A DNA stretch of 64,000 nt, from positions 7,453,501 through 7,517,500 of the forward strand of contig NZ_BNED01000005.1 in assembly GCF_016755875.1 (NCBI RefSeq), in the 5' to 3' direction. The notes beneath the pieces were generated by a model. That model did no database searches. It saw only the letters and a program-made list of their open reading frames with translations, and was not told the origin of the DNA. The stretch's first letter is position 1. Each line of letters begins with the position of its first letter. Positions 49,109-57,620 of this stretch are shown here, in pieces. Source of the DNA: Streptomyces spororaveus. GTDB taxonomy: Bacteria > Actinomycetota > Actinomycetes > Streptomycetales > Streptomycetaceae. The position numbers and the translations under genes were made by a program.

Positions 49109-50721
49109 TTGCGTGCTCCGCTCGCCACCACCCAGATCGTCCTGTCCGAGGTCACCAAGAGCTACGACACCCACGTCGTCCTGGACCGCGTCAGCTGTAC
49201 GGTCCGGCCCGGCGAACGGGTCGGCGTCGTCGGCGACAACGGCTCCGGCAAGTCCACCCTGCTCCGGCTCCTCGCCGGACGGGAGCGCCCCGACCGCGGA
49301 GAGGTCGCCGTCACCGTCCCCGGAGGCTTCGGGCACCTCGCCCAGACCCTCGACCTCCCGCCCACCGCGCGCGTCGGCGAGGCCGTCGGCCTCGCCCTCG
49401 CCGACCTGCGCGCACTGGAGCGCCGGATCCGCGCCGCCGAATCCCTGCTCCACCGGGCCGGCCCGGAGGAACTCGCCGCGTACGGCGACCTCCTGGCCGC
49501 CTACGACGCGCGCGGCGGCCGCGATGCCGAACGGCGCGTCGCGGCCACCCTGCGCCGCCTCGGTGAACGCGCCGGGCTCGACCCGAACCGCCCGCTCGGC
49601 ACCCTGTCCGGCGGTCAGCGCTCCCGGCTACCCTCGCCGCCGAGCCGGAACTGCTGCTGCTCGACGAACCCACCAACGACCTCGACGACGAGGCGGTCGC
49701 CTGGCTGGAGGCCCGCCTGCTCGCCCACCGCGGCACCGTCGTCGCCGTCACCCACGACCGGCTCTTCCTCGACCGCGTCACGACCGCCGTCCTCGAAGTG
49801 GACCAGGACCGCCGGACGGTACGCCGCTACGGCAACGGCAACGGCTACGCGGGCTACCGCACGGCCCGCGCCGCCGAACGGGCCCGCCGGGAGCGGGAGT
49901 ACGAGCAGTGGCGCCAGGAGGTCCGGGACGCCGAGCGGCTCGCCGACACCAACATCGGGCGGTTCGCCGCGATCCCGCGGAAGCTGCCCCGCGGTTTCAG
50001 CGGGGCCGGCGCCTTCCGTGCCCGGTCGCGGACCCACGGCGCCGCGAGCCGCATCCGCGCCGCCCGCGAACGGCTGCACCGGCTGACCGGGGATCCGGTC
50101 GAGCCGCCCCCGCGGCCGCTCTCCTTCACCGGCCGCTTCCCCCAGGGCCCACCGCCGGGAGCGGGGCCGGTGGAGCTCGACGGCGCGGCCCTGCCGGGAC
50201 GGCTCGGGCCCGTCTCGCTCACGCTGACGCCGGGGGAGCGGCTCCTGGTGACCGGCCCCAACGGCAGCGGAAAGTCCACCCTGTTGCACCTCCTGGCGGG
50301 TGAACTGCAGCCCGCGCGGGGCAGCGTACGGACGCCACCGCGGGTCGGACTGCTCCGGCAGGACGACCCGTGGGCGCGCGAACCGCGCTCCGTCGTCGAG
50401 GTGTTCGGCCAGGAGGACGCCGACCGGGTGGCGGGCCACGGACTGCTCGCCCCGCAGGACCTCGCCCGGCCCGTGCGCGACCTCTCGGCCGGCCAGCGCC
50501 GCAAGGTGGAACTGGCCCGGTTGGTGGCGCGGCCGCTCGACCTGCTCCTGCTGGACGAGCCGACGAACCACCTGGCCCCGGCGGTCGTGGAGGAACTGGA
50601 GGCGGCCCTGGCCGACTTCGGCGGCACCCTGGTCCTGGTCACGCACGACCGGAGGCTGCGCGCGGCCTTCCGGGGGCGGCGCCTGCGGCTTCAGGGGGAG
50701 CCGGCCGCCGCGAGCCGCTGA
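49109..50721 (+). pseudogene. ABC-F ATPase gene, frameshifted after first LSGGQ
   Basis: Two-ATPase ABC-F protein (ribosome-protection or antibiotic-resistance type), about 540 codons. Frame one from the TTG at 49109 (aaggggg upstream) gives VVLDRVSCTVRPGERVGVVGDNGSGKSTLLRLLAG through LGTLSGGQRSRL (to about 49627). The sense continues in another frame as TLAAEPELLLLDEPTNDLDD, GTVVAVTHDR and then the linker and second domain (VTGPNGSGKSTLLHLLAG, DLSAGQRRKVELARL, LLLLDEPTNHLAP). The family usually reads RSRLALAATLAAEP here, so about 13 nt are missing. Either a true inactivating deletion or a sequence error. Confidence 0.8.
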
Positions 50722-51617
50722 GCCAGTGTCCGCAGGTCGTCCGCGTCCAGGACCCGGCCCCCGAATCCGGGCAGCGGCACGTGCAGCGGCGCCGTCCAGT
50801 GCTCCGGGATCGCCGCCCGGCCGTATCGGGCCCCGGCCAGGATCCCCGTCACCGCGGCCACGGTGTCGGTGTCCCCGCCCAGGTCCACGGCGGCCCGTAC
50901 CGCCCCGGCGAAGGTGGTGGTGGTCCGCAGCGCCCACACGGCCGAGCCCAGGCAGGGCCACACCGCCCCGTTGAACTCGGTGGCCAGCCCCGGATGCCAG
51001 TCGGCGGCGAGTACGCGGCCGTACCGCTCCCGGTGGTCCGGGTGGACGGCCGCGAGCGTCACGGGGAGGGCCGCGAGCGGGTCGGACCCTTCCAGGGCGA
51101 CGCGGACGAGCTCGTGCAGGATCGCGGTCCCCTCCCAGGCGGCCCGGTCGCCGTGGGTCAGGGCCGCGATCCGCCGGGCGGCGTCCATGGTCCCCTCCTG
51201 CCCGGCGGGGGCGAAGTAGACCGCGGAGGTGGCGGCCCGCATCAGGGAACCGTTGCCCGCGGCCCGCGCGTTGATCTGGAAGTGCAGGGCCGCGGCGAGC
51301 TCCCAGGACGCGCCGTTGGTCAGCACGTCCTCGGTCTGCAGTCCGATGTCCTTGGGCTGCCCCGCCGCCCAGCGCTGGAACCGGCGGAAGACGTCGGGGA
51401 GTTCGAGACCGCCGCACTCCAGCAGGGACTCCGCGACCAGGACGGCCATCTGCGTGTCGTCCGTGGCCTCCCCGGGGTCCCAGCCCCCGCCCCCGGCCAT
51501 CTCCGCACCGCGCGCGCTCAGTTCCCCGGCGGCCCCGAACTCGTAGGGAGCCCCCAGGGCGTCGCCCGCCGCCGAGCCGAGGACGGCTCCCACGGCCCGG
51601 TCCACTCGGGTGATCAT
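50691..51617 (-). CDS. ADP-ribosylglycohydrolase family protein
   Basis: 308-aa DraG/ARH-type hydrolase that removes ADP-ribose from proteins or other acceptors, using two Mg ions. Metal-site segments are DRAVGAVLGSAAGDALGAPYEF, GEATDDTQMAVLVAESLLE, AAGNGSLMRAATSAVYF and DLGGDTDTVAAVTGILAGARYG. The ATG at 51617 overlaps the upstream tetR stop by 4 bp (ATGA), so the two are translationally coupled. Its 3' end overlaps the convergent ABC-F reading frame by 31 bp. No ADP-ribosyltransferase is seen nearby. Confidence 0.9.
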   Translation of the reverse strand: MITRVDRAVGAVLGSAAGDALGAPYEFGAAGELSARGAEMAGGGGWDPGEATDDTQMAVLVAESLLECGGLELPDVFRRFQRWAAGQPKDIGLQTEDVLTNGASWELAAALHFQINARAAGNGSLMRAATSAVYFAPAGQEGTMDAARRIAALTHGDRAAWEGTAILHELVRVALEGSDPLAALPVTLAAVHPDHRERYGRVLAADWHPGLATEFNGAVWPCLGSAVWALRTTTTFAGAVRAAVDLGGDTDTVAAVTGILAGARYGRAAIPEHWTAPLHVPLPGFGGRVLDADDLRTLAQRLAAAGSP

Positions 51618-52216
51618 CCGGTCTCCTCCTCGCACACGGCCGCCAGCAGTTCGCGCGTGAAGCGGTCCAGGTCGTCCAGGCCGGCCGCCGCCAGGGTGGC
51701 CGGTGTGCCGGTCAGCAGGTGGGGGACGGCGCCGTGCAGGGCGAGGGTCAGCGCACGGGCCCGCTCCGGTCCGGCCGGCAGTCCGGCCGCGCGCAGCAGG
51801 TACGCGTGCGCCGCGAAATCCGCCGCCGCGACCGGGTCCAGCAGGGTGGCCAGCCAGGGCCGGCGCGCCGCCTCGGCCCGGAGCTCCAGATACGCCAGCA
51901 CGCGCGTGCGTCCGGGCCCCGCCGCGTTGCGCAGCAGCCCCGCGAGCAGGGCCGCGAGCTGCGCCGCGTCGAACGGCCCCGGTCCGGCCTCCGGTCCGGT
52001 CTGCGCCACGGTCGCGGCCGGCACGCGGTACTGCTCCGCGCAGCGTTCGGCCGCGGCCCGCAGCAGGGCGTCGCGGGTCGGGAAGTAGTTCTTGGCGGTG
52101 CCCGTCGGCACGACGGCCTCCGCGTCGACGGCCCGGTGCGTCAGCCCGCGCCCGCCCTCCCGCGCCAGTACGGCGATGGCCGCGTCCCGCAGCCGGTCCC
52201 TCCGGTCCTGATTCAC
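51614..52216 (-). CDS. TetR family regulator coupled to ADP-ribosylglycohydrolase
   Basis: 200-aa repressor. HTH: LRDAAIAVLAREGGRGLTHRAVDAEAVVPTGTAKNYFPTRDALL, with the recognition part VPTGTAKNYF. The GTG at 52216 is six bases after TAAGGT on the minus strand, so the transcript is leaderless. Two adjacent 14-bp palindromes lie immediately upstream, making autoregulation very likely. The 4-bp overlap with the ADP-ribosylglycohydrolase gene indicates a joint operon. It might also act on the ABC-F promoter, but the site sequences differ (ACCAC versus AGACG). Confidence 0.88.
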   Translation of the reverse strand: MNQDRRDRLRDAAIAVLAREGGRGLTHRAVDAEAVVPTGTAKNYFPTRDALLRAAAERCAEQYRVPAATVAQTGPEAGPGPFDAAQLAALLAGLLRNAAGPGRTRVLAYLELRAEAARRPWLATLLDPVAAADFAAHAYLLRAAGLPAGPERARALTLALHGAVPHLLTGTPATLAAAGLDDLDRFTRELLAAVCEEETG

Positions 52217-52222
52217 GAGGCC

Positions 52223-52256
52223 ACCTTAACCACAGCCGTGGTACCACAGGTGTGGT
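52223..52256 (-). promoter_or_regulatory. Leaderless -10 plus two abutting TetR palindromes
   Basis: ACCAC-agcc-GTGGT (52229-52242) and ACCAC-aggt-GTGGT (52243-52256) abut without spacer. Just beside them, minus-strand TAAGGT (52228-52223) lies six bases before the GTG start. Bound repressor would cover the -35/-10 interval. Confidence 0.75.
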
Positions 52257-52329
52257 GTCGCGGTTCGCGGTGCGGGTGCCGCGCTGCACCGGCCGGGCGG
52301 GGGACGGTGGCGGGCAAGCGGAACGTGAG

Positions 52330-52335
52330 TACGCT
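52330..52335 (+). promoter_or_regulatory. Leaderless -10 element of the membrane protein gene
   Basis: TACGCT, seven bases before the ATG at 52343; no ribosome site. Confidence 0.5.
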
Positions 52336-52342
52336 GCTACTC

Positions 52343-52858
52343 ATGACGGGTCACCCTCCGGGTCCGCTCTGGGCGGGCCGCGCCTCCAACCGTGTGCAGT
52401 GGCTGCTCGCCGCCGTCGGCGCGGCCTGTCTGGCACTCGGAGTCGAACTCGCCGTCGACTACGCCTGGACCGCCGGCATCGTCCCGCTGCTCATGTCCGT
52501 GATCGGCTGCCTCGCCGTCGGGCTGCTCATCCTCTACGGCACCCTGGCCTTCGTGCACGTCGCCGTCACCGTCGACGCCGAGGCCCTGGAAGTGCGCTGC
52601 GGCCACATAGGGGTGCCCCGCCGCAGGATCCGGCTCACGGAGGTCACCTCCGCCGAGTTCGTCCCCAGCATCACCCCGCAGCAATGGGGAGGCTGGGGCC
52701 ACCGCTGGCGTCCCGAGAAGGGCACCGCGATCATCGTCCGGCGCGGCGAGGGCGTGGCCCTCCTCCTCGACGACGGCAAGCGGTTCACGGTCACCGTCGA
52801 CGACGCCGAGAACGCCGTCCGGGTCATCCGCACCCACCTGCGCACCCTGGCCCGGTAG
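52343..52858 (+). CDS. Two-helix membrane protein with C-terminal PH-like domain, hypothetical
   Basis: 171-aa protein. Two hydrophobic helices (about residues 18-38 and 42-68: WLLAAVGAACLALGVELAV and LMSVIGCLAVGLLILYG) are followed by a soluble beta-rich domain with LEVRCGHIGVPRRRIRLTEV, KGTAIIVRRGEGVALLLDDG and a final helix. The pattern resembles bacterial PH-like membrane proteins (photosystem-assembly-like BPH domains), but I do not assign a named family. The ATG at 52343 matches a leaderless promoter; a GTG at 52325 is an alternative. It precedes lnt by 69 bp. Confidence 0.7.
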   Translation: MTGHPPGPLWAGRASNRVQWLLAAVGAACLALGVELAVDYAWTAGIVPLLMSVIGCLAVGLLILYGTLAFVHVAVTVDAEALEVRCGHIGVPRRRIRLTEVTSAEFVPSITPQQWGGWGHRWRPEKGTAIIVRRGEGVALLLDDGKRFTVTVDDAENAVRVIRTHLRTLAR

Positions 52859-52927
52859 AGGGGTGTCCCGCGGAGCGCGGCCGGGCGCTTACCGGTCCGC
52901 GAGGCGTGGGGACGTACACTCCGCCAG

Positions 52928-54553
52928 ATGAGCAGCAGTGTCACCCGCGCGACCGGGAACGAGCCCTCGCAGTCCGCCGACGGGCCCCCGGCCGAGGCGG
53001 CCGCGTCCCCCGCGGCCACCCGGTCCGCCGCGAACCGGAGGGGGCTGTGGCTGCTGCGTGCCGTGCTCGCGACCCTCTCCGGCGTGCTGCTCTACCTCAG
53101 CTTCCCGCCCCGCCCGCTGTGGTGGCTGGCCCCCATCGCCCTCGCCCTGCTCGCCGGCTGCCTCCACGGCCGCCGCGCCCGGGCCGGCTTCGGCCTCGGG
53201 CTCCTGGCCGGACTCGGCTACCTGCTGCCGCTCCTGGTCTGGACCGGTGAGGAGGTCGGCCCGGTGCCCTGGCTGGCGCTGAGCACCCTCGAAGCCCTCT
53301 TCATCGGCCTCACCGGCCTCGGTGTCGCCCTGGTCAGCCGGCTCCGGGCCTGGCCGCTGTTCGCCGCCGCCGTCTGGGTCGCGGGCGAGGCCCTGCGGGC
53401 CCGGGCCCCCTTCGGCGGCTTCCCCTGGGGCAAGCTCGCCTTCGGGCAGGCCGACGGCGTCTTCACCCCGCTCGCCGCCCTCGGCGGCACGCCGCTGCTC
53501 TCCTTCGGCGTCGCCCTCTGCGGATTCGGCCTCTACGAGGCCCTGCGCATCGCCCGCTCCCACCCCGGCCGCACCACCGCGGCGCTGACCGCGCTCGCCG
53601 TCGCCGCCCCGATCGGCGTGGGCCTGGCCGCCCGCCCGCTGGTCTCCGACGCGGCCGAGGACGGCACCGCCGTCGTCGCCGTCATCCAGGGCAACGTCCC
53701 CCGCCTCGGTCTCGACTTCAACTCCCAGCGCCGGGCCGTCCTCGACAACCACGTCAAGCGCACGGTCCAGCTCGCCGAGGACGTCAAGGCCGGGCGTGCC
53801 CCGAAGCCCGACTTCGTCGTCTGGCCGGAGAACTCCTCCGACCTCGACCCGTACGCCGAGCCCGACGCCCACGACGTCATCGACCAAGCCGTCAAGGCCA
53901 TCGGCGTGCCCGTCGCCATCGGCGCCGTGGTGGCCCCGGAGACGGGCCCGCTGCGCAACACGATGATCCTGTGGGACCCGGTCAAGGGCCCCACCGTGAC
54001 CTACGACAAGCGCAAGATCCAGCCCTTCGGCGAGCGCATCCCGATGCGCTCCGTCGTCCGCCTCTTCAGCTCCGACGTGGACCGGGTGCGCCGCGACTTC
54101 GGTCCGGGCAAGGACCCCGGCGTCTTCGACATGGCCGGCAGCGGCGTCGGCATGGTCACCTGTTTCGAGGCCGCCTTCGACGACGCCGTCCGCTCCACCG
54201 TCCAGGCCGGGGCCCAGGTGATCGCCGTACCGAGCAACAACGCCACCTTCGGCCGGACCCAGATGACCTACCAGCAGCTCGCCATGGACCGGATCCGCGC
54301 CGTCGAGCACAGCCGGACCGTCCTCGTCCCCGTCACCAGCGGGGTCAGCGCCGTCATCCGCCCCGACGGGAAGATCGTCGCGCAGACGAAGATGTTCACC
54401 GCGGACGCGCTGGTCGCCGAGATCCCGCTGCGCTCCGGCCGCACCCCGGCCACGGTCGTCGGCCCGCTCCCGGAGTACGCCCTGCTCCTGCTGGCCGCGG
54501 GCGGCCTCGGGTGGATCCTGAACCGCCGGATCCGTGCGCGCCGCGCCGCCTGA
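52928..54553 (+). CDS. lnt: Apolipoprotein N-acyltransferase
   Basis: 541-aa integral membrane enzyme that adds a third acyl chain to lipoproteins at the outer face of the membrane. About six N-terminal helices precede a nitrilase-like periplasmic domain with triad Glu301 (VVWPENSSDLD), Lys361 (YDKRKIQPFGE) and Cys412 (MVTCFEAAFDD), plus a final helix near the C-terminus. Actinobacteria use Lnt although they lack a Gram-negative outer membrane. The ATG at 52928 lies seven bases after TACACT, so the mRNA is probably leaderless. It follows a small membrane protein gene and precedes a NUDIX gene, all on the plus strand. Confidence 0.92.
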   Translation: MSSSVTRATGNEPSQSADGPPAEAAASPAATRSAANRRGLWLLRAVLATLSGVLLYLSFPPRPLWWLAPIALALLAGCLHGRRARAGFGLGLLAGLGYLLPLLVWTGEEVGPVPWLALSTLEALFIGLTGLGVALVSRLRAWPLFAAAVWVAGEALRARAPFGGFPWGKLAFGQADGVFTPLAALGGTPLLSFGVALCGFGLYEALRIARSHPGRTTAALTALAVAAPIGVGLAARPLVSDAAEDGTAVVAVIQGNVPRLGLDFNSQRRAVLDNHVKRTVQLAEDVKAGRAPKPDFVVWPENSSDLDPYAEPDAHDVIDQAVKAIGVPVAIGAVVAPETGPLRNTMILWDPVKGPTVTYDKRKIQPFGERIPMRSVVRLFSSDVDRVRRDFGPGKDPGVFDMAGSGVGMVTCFEAAFDDAVRSTVQAGAQVIAVPSNNATFGRTQMTYQQLAMDRIRAVEHSRTVLVPVTSGVSAVIRPDGKIVAQTKMFTADALVAEIPLRSGRTPATVVGPLPEYALLLLAAGGLGWILNRRIRARRAA

Positions 54554-54584
54554 GGCCGGATCGGGATACGGGCCGGCGGCCTCG

Positions 54585-54590
54585 TAGGGT
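54585..54590 (+). promoter_or_regulatory. Leaderless -10 element of the NUDIX gene
   Basis: TAGGGT, six bases before the ATG at 54597; no ribosome site. Confidence 0.45.
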
Positions 54591-54596
54591 CGGGGC

Positions 54597-55079
54597 ATGA
54601 CCACACCCGATTTCATCCGCCGGATCCGCGCCACCGCCGGGCACCAGCTGCTCCTGCTGCCCGGAGTGACGGCCATCGTCTTCGACGACCTCGGCCGGGT
54701 GCTGCTCGGCCGGCGCTCCGACACCGGGCAGTGGGCGGTGGTCGGCGGAATCGCCGAGCCGGGGGAGCAGCCCGCCGAGACGGCCGTGCGCGAGGTGTAC
54801 GAGGAGACGGCGGTGCGCTGCGTCGTCGAGCGCGTGGTCCTCGTCCAGATGACGGAGCCGGTGACCTACCCCAACGGTGACGTGTGCCAGTTCCAGGACA
54901 TCACCTTCCGCTGCCGTGCGACGGGCGGCGAGGCACGGGCCAACGACCATGAGTCCCTCGAAGTGGCCTGGTTCGAGATGGACGCGCTGCCGCCGCTGGA
55001 CCCCTTCGGCCTGGACCGGATCCACCGGGCCCTGCGCGACGAGCCGACCTGGTTCGAGGCCCCCGCCGTCCTTCCCTGA
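54597..55079 (+). CDS. NUDIX hydrolase
   Basis: 160-aa single-domain NUDIX pyrophosphohydrolase. The box is GGIAEPGEQPAETAVREVYEETAV, matching Gx5Ex7REVxEE, with Ala where the usual Gly of EExGU stands. GRRSDTGQWAVVGG before it suits a nucleotide-diphosphate substrate, and it resembles the general MutT/ADP-ribose type. It is leaderless and convergent with the trypsin-like protease gene, whose stop is eight bases away. Confidence 0.87.
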   Translation: MTTPDFIRRIRATAGHQLLLLPGVTAIVFDDLGRVLLGRRSDTGQWAVVGGIAEPGEQPAETAVREVYEETAVRCVVERVVLVQMTEPVTYPNGDVCQFQDITFRCRATGGEARANDHESLEVAWFEMDALPPLDPFGLDRIHRALRDEPTWFEAPAVLP

Positions 55080-55087
55080 ACCGGGTC

Positions 55088-55852
55088 TCAGGAGCGCGCC
55101 TGCCGGTACAGCTCCAGCGCGCCCGCGCCCAGTACCGCGCTGTACGAGATCTCCGGGACGCTCCCACCGCCCTCGTAGCCGCCGAGCACCCCGGCCAGCG
55201 CTCCGTTCACCAGCCAGGGGCTGCCGCTGGTGCCACCGGTGAGGTCCGGGCAGCCGATCCGGCGCTGGGTGGGGGAGAGCAGGTCGGTGGTGTTCGCGCA
55301 CCGCACCGGGGTCTCCAGGGTCCGCGGGTAGCCGATGACCGTCACCGTGGCGTCGTCCGGTTGCTCGGCGGCGACCGCGAAACCGCCCACGAGGTCCTCC
55401 ACGGCCCCGGCCCGCCCGCCGTCCACCGGAGCCACCGTCGCGAAGGCCATGTCGTCGTCGGGGTCCTGGCCGTCCGTCCAGCCCGGAGCGAGGTACGCGC
55501 CGGTGAGCTTCCAGAAGCCGTACGGGGCCTTGCCGTCGCGGTAGCCCGGCGCGAACACCGTGGTGGAGGGGTTCTCCAGGCAGTGCGCGGCGGTGGCGAT
55601 CACATCACCCTCGTCGCTGTGCACCACGGCGGCGGTGCAGAAGTGCCCGCCCTCCGGTCCGCCCGCGAAGAGCGCGCCCACCCGGTCGGGGGTGGCGCCG
55701 GGCGGGGCCTGCGCGGTCACACCGAGCGGTGCTCCGGCGTCGGGCCGGCCCACGCCGAGCAGCGCGACCATCGCACAGAGCGCGAGCGGGATCCGGGACG
55801 CCCGCCACGCACGGGTGCGCCGGGCCGTTCGGGGGAGCGTGGAGTGGATCAT
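55088..55852 (-). CDS. Secreted trypsin-like serine protease
   Basis: 254-aa exported chymotrypsin-fold protease. A long Arg-rich N-terminus plus hydrophobic segment (RIPLALCAMVALLGVG) forms the signal. The catalytic triad is His90 (ATAAHC), one of Asp132-134 (DPDDDMAFATV) and Ser209 (GGTSGSPW, as in V8-like peptidases). Four Cys around residues 72, 91, 185 and 201 could make two disulphides. The ATG at 55852 precedes MIHSTLPRTARR. It is convergent with the NUDIX gene and downstream of, and codirectional with, the GT39-like gene. Confidence 0.85.
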   Translation of the reverse strand: MIHSTLPRTARRTRAWRASRIPLALCAMVALLGVGRPDAGAPLGVTAQAPPGATPDRVGALFAGGPEGGHFCTAAVVHSDEGDVIATAAHCLENPSTTVFAPGYRDGKAPYGFWKLTGAYLAPGWTDGQDPDDDMAFATVAPVDGGRAGAVEDLVGGFAVAAEQPDDATVTVIGYPRTLETPVRCANTTDLLSPTQRRIGCPDLTGGTSGSPWLVNGALAGVLGGYEGGGSVPEISYSAVLGAGALELYRQARS

Positions 55853-55992
55853 TTTTCCACCCTGCCCGCCGAACCTATGTCCGGAGGATGGTGTTCCGTA
55901 TGAATCCCCTGTGAATTTCGTGAAGGTGCTGTGAAGGCCGGGGCATGCCCGGACAGGCCCCCTTTTGTCGGATCTCGGCAGCCGATCGGCGG

Positions 55993-57459
55993 CTATCCGC
56001 GACGCTCGTAGACCATGACCCGGCGCCCGCGCACCTGCCGGTCCGCCACCACCGCGAAGTGCTCCCGCAGGACCGCCGCCTTGGCCTTGTCCCGCTCCGC
56101 CGACGGCGGCCTCGCCACCTTCTCCGCGTCCGTCACCAGCAGTATCCGCCGCTGCGCGAGCAGCGCCTCACGGATGCGCGCGGGGTCCGCCTCCTCGCCC
56201 TTCAACGTGGCCGAGGCGGCCGGGGACGCGGCCAGCGCCACGTCGGCCAGGCCCCCGAAGGCGCTGGGCGAGACCAGCGCCGTGTCCCGCCGCGCGGCGG
56301 GGACGAAGAGCACCGCGTCCCCCTCCCGCTTCAGCCCGGCCACCTCGCCGGCCACCGCGAGCACGTCGTCGACCCGGCTGGCCGGGTCCCGCTTGTCCAG
56401 CTCCACCGGCAGCAGGGCCAGCACCGACACCCCGACCACGCCGGGCACCAGCAGGCCCGCCACCCTCGGCAGGCGGGGCGCGCAGGCCCGTACGGCGGCC
56501 GCCTGGGCGGCGCCGATCAGCAGCGCCAGCCCCACCATGCTGAACAGCACGTACCGGTCCTGGAACAGCGGCTGCACCAGCGACAGCCCGATCAGCCCGA
56601 GCTGCGGCACCGCCAGCAGCGGCAGGCCGACCGCGGCCGCCGACAGCGCCCTGCCGTCCCGCCGGTCCGTCCACGCACCCAGGCCGCCGATCGCCAGGAG
56701 GATCCCCGGCCCGATCAGCATGTGCCAGCTCAGCGGCGGTATCCAGGACACCTGGTCGGACTGGCCGCGGCTGAACAGGATCAGCGGCAGCGCCCCCGCC
56801 ACCGCGAGCGAACCGTACGCCGCGAAGCGCAGCCACACCGCCCGCCCGGCCCGTATCCACCCCAGGGTCACCGCGTGGGCGGGCAGGAGCAGCAGGGACA
56901 GCCAGTTCAGCAGGGCGCACACCAGCACGGTGATCCCGTACGCCGCCCAGCGCGGCCAGGCCCGCCGCCCGGGCCCGCGCTGCAGGAGCGACACCAGCAA
57001 CAGCGTGGAGAACGCGGCCCCCGCCGCGACCAGCGCGTACGGGCGGCCCTCCTGGAGGTAGAACTGGACCGCCGGCAGCAGCCCGAGGAACAGTCCGCCG
57101 CCGAGCCCCGCCCAGAACCCCGCCAGGCGCCGTCCGAGCAGCGCCACGCACGCCGCCGCGGCCGAGACGGCCAGCACCGACGGCAGCCGCAGGGTCGTCG
57201 TGCTCGCCCCGAAGACCTCGAAGACGCCGTGCATCAGCAGGTAGTAGAGCCCGTGCACGGCATCCACGTTCGCGAGCATCGCCCATATCTCGCCCGCCGA
57301 CCGCCCGGCCACCTGCCAGGTCGCCGCCTCGTCCCGCCACACGCTGTCCTGCCGGGAGAGCCCCCACAGACCGAACCCCAGGGTCCACAGCAGCGGGATC
57401 AGCCACACCAGAACGCGCCGGCCACGGGATTCGGATGTCGCAGGTATGTCGGAAGGCAT
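55993..57459 (-). CDS. GT39/ArnT-like polytopic glycosyltransferase
   Basis: 488-aa membrane protein with about ten hydrophobic helices. The first extracytoplasmic loop holds SRQDSVWRDEAATWQVAGRS with the DE pair expected in GT-C enzymes, followed by NVDAVHGLYYLLMHGVFEVFG (the H-G-LYY-LMH motif of dolichyl/polyprenyl-phosphate mannosyltransferase-like proteins). It would transfer a sugar from a polyprenyl phosphate donor to an extracellular acceptor. The ATG at 57459 is preferred (57519 gives a poor N-terminus). It is divergent from the GNAT-AAA fusion gene. Confidence 0.83.
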   Translation of the reverse strand: MPSDIPATSESRGRRVLVWLIPLLWTLGFGLWGLSRQDSVWRDEAATWQVAGRSAGEIWAMLANVDAVHGLYYLLMHGVFEVFGASTTTLRLPSVLAVSAAAACVALLGRRLAGFWAGLGGGLFLGLLPAVQFYLQEGRPYALVAAGAAFSTLLLVSLLQRGPGRRAWPRWAAYGITVLVCALLNWLSLLLLPAHAVTLGWIRAGRAVWLRFAAYGSLAVAGALPLILFSRGQSDQVSWIPPLSWHMLIGPGILLAIGGLGAWTDRRDGRALSAAAVGLPLLAVPQLGLIGLSLVQPLFQDRYVLFSMVGLALLIGAAQAAAVRACAPRLPRVAGLLVPGVVGVSVLALLPVELDKRDPASRVDDVLAVAGEVAGLKREGDAVLFVPAARRDTALVSPSAFGGLADVALAASPAASATLKGEEADPARIREALLAQRRILLVTDAEKVARPPSAERDKAKAAVLREHFAVVADRQVRGRRVMVYERRG

Positions 57460-57620
57460 GAAGGGACGCGGGTCCTCGGTGCGGGATGTCGGCGGAAAGC
57501 ACCAGTCTATGGACGCCACGGACGGTTTCCGGACCGGGTGTTGTGCACCGCGGAGCGAGAGCGCCGGGGCCGCCCGCCCCTAGCCTCGCCGCAAGGAGCA
57601 CGAACGAGGGGCGGTACCCG

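Noticed and set aside
48157..49110. Reading the racemase-like and ABC-F region as one large fusion frame beginning near 47618
   Set aside because: The in-frame upstream residues are nonsense; the ABC-F sense begins only at the TTG at 49109 after a ribosome site.
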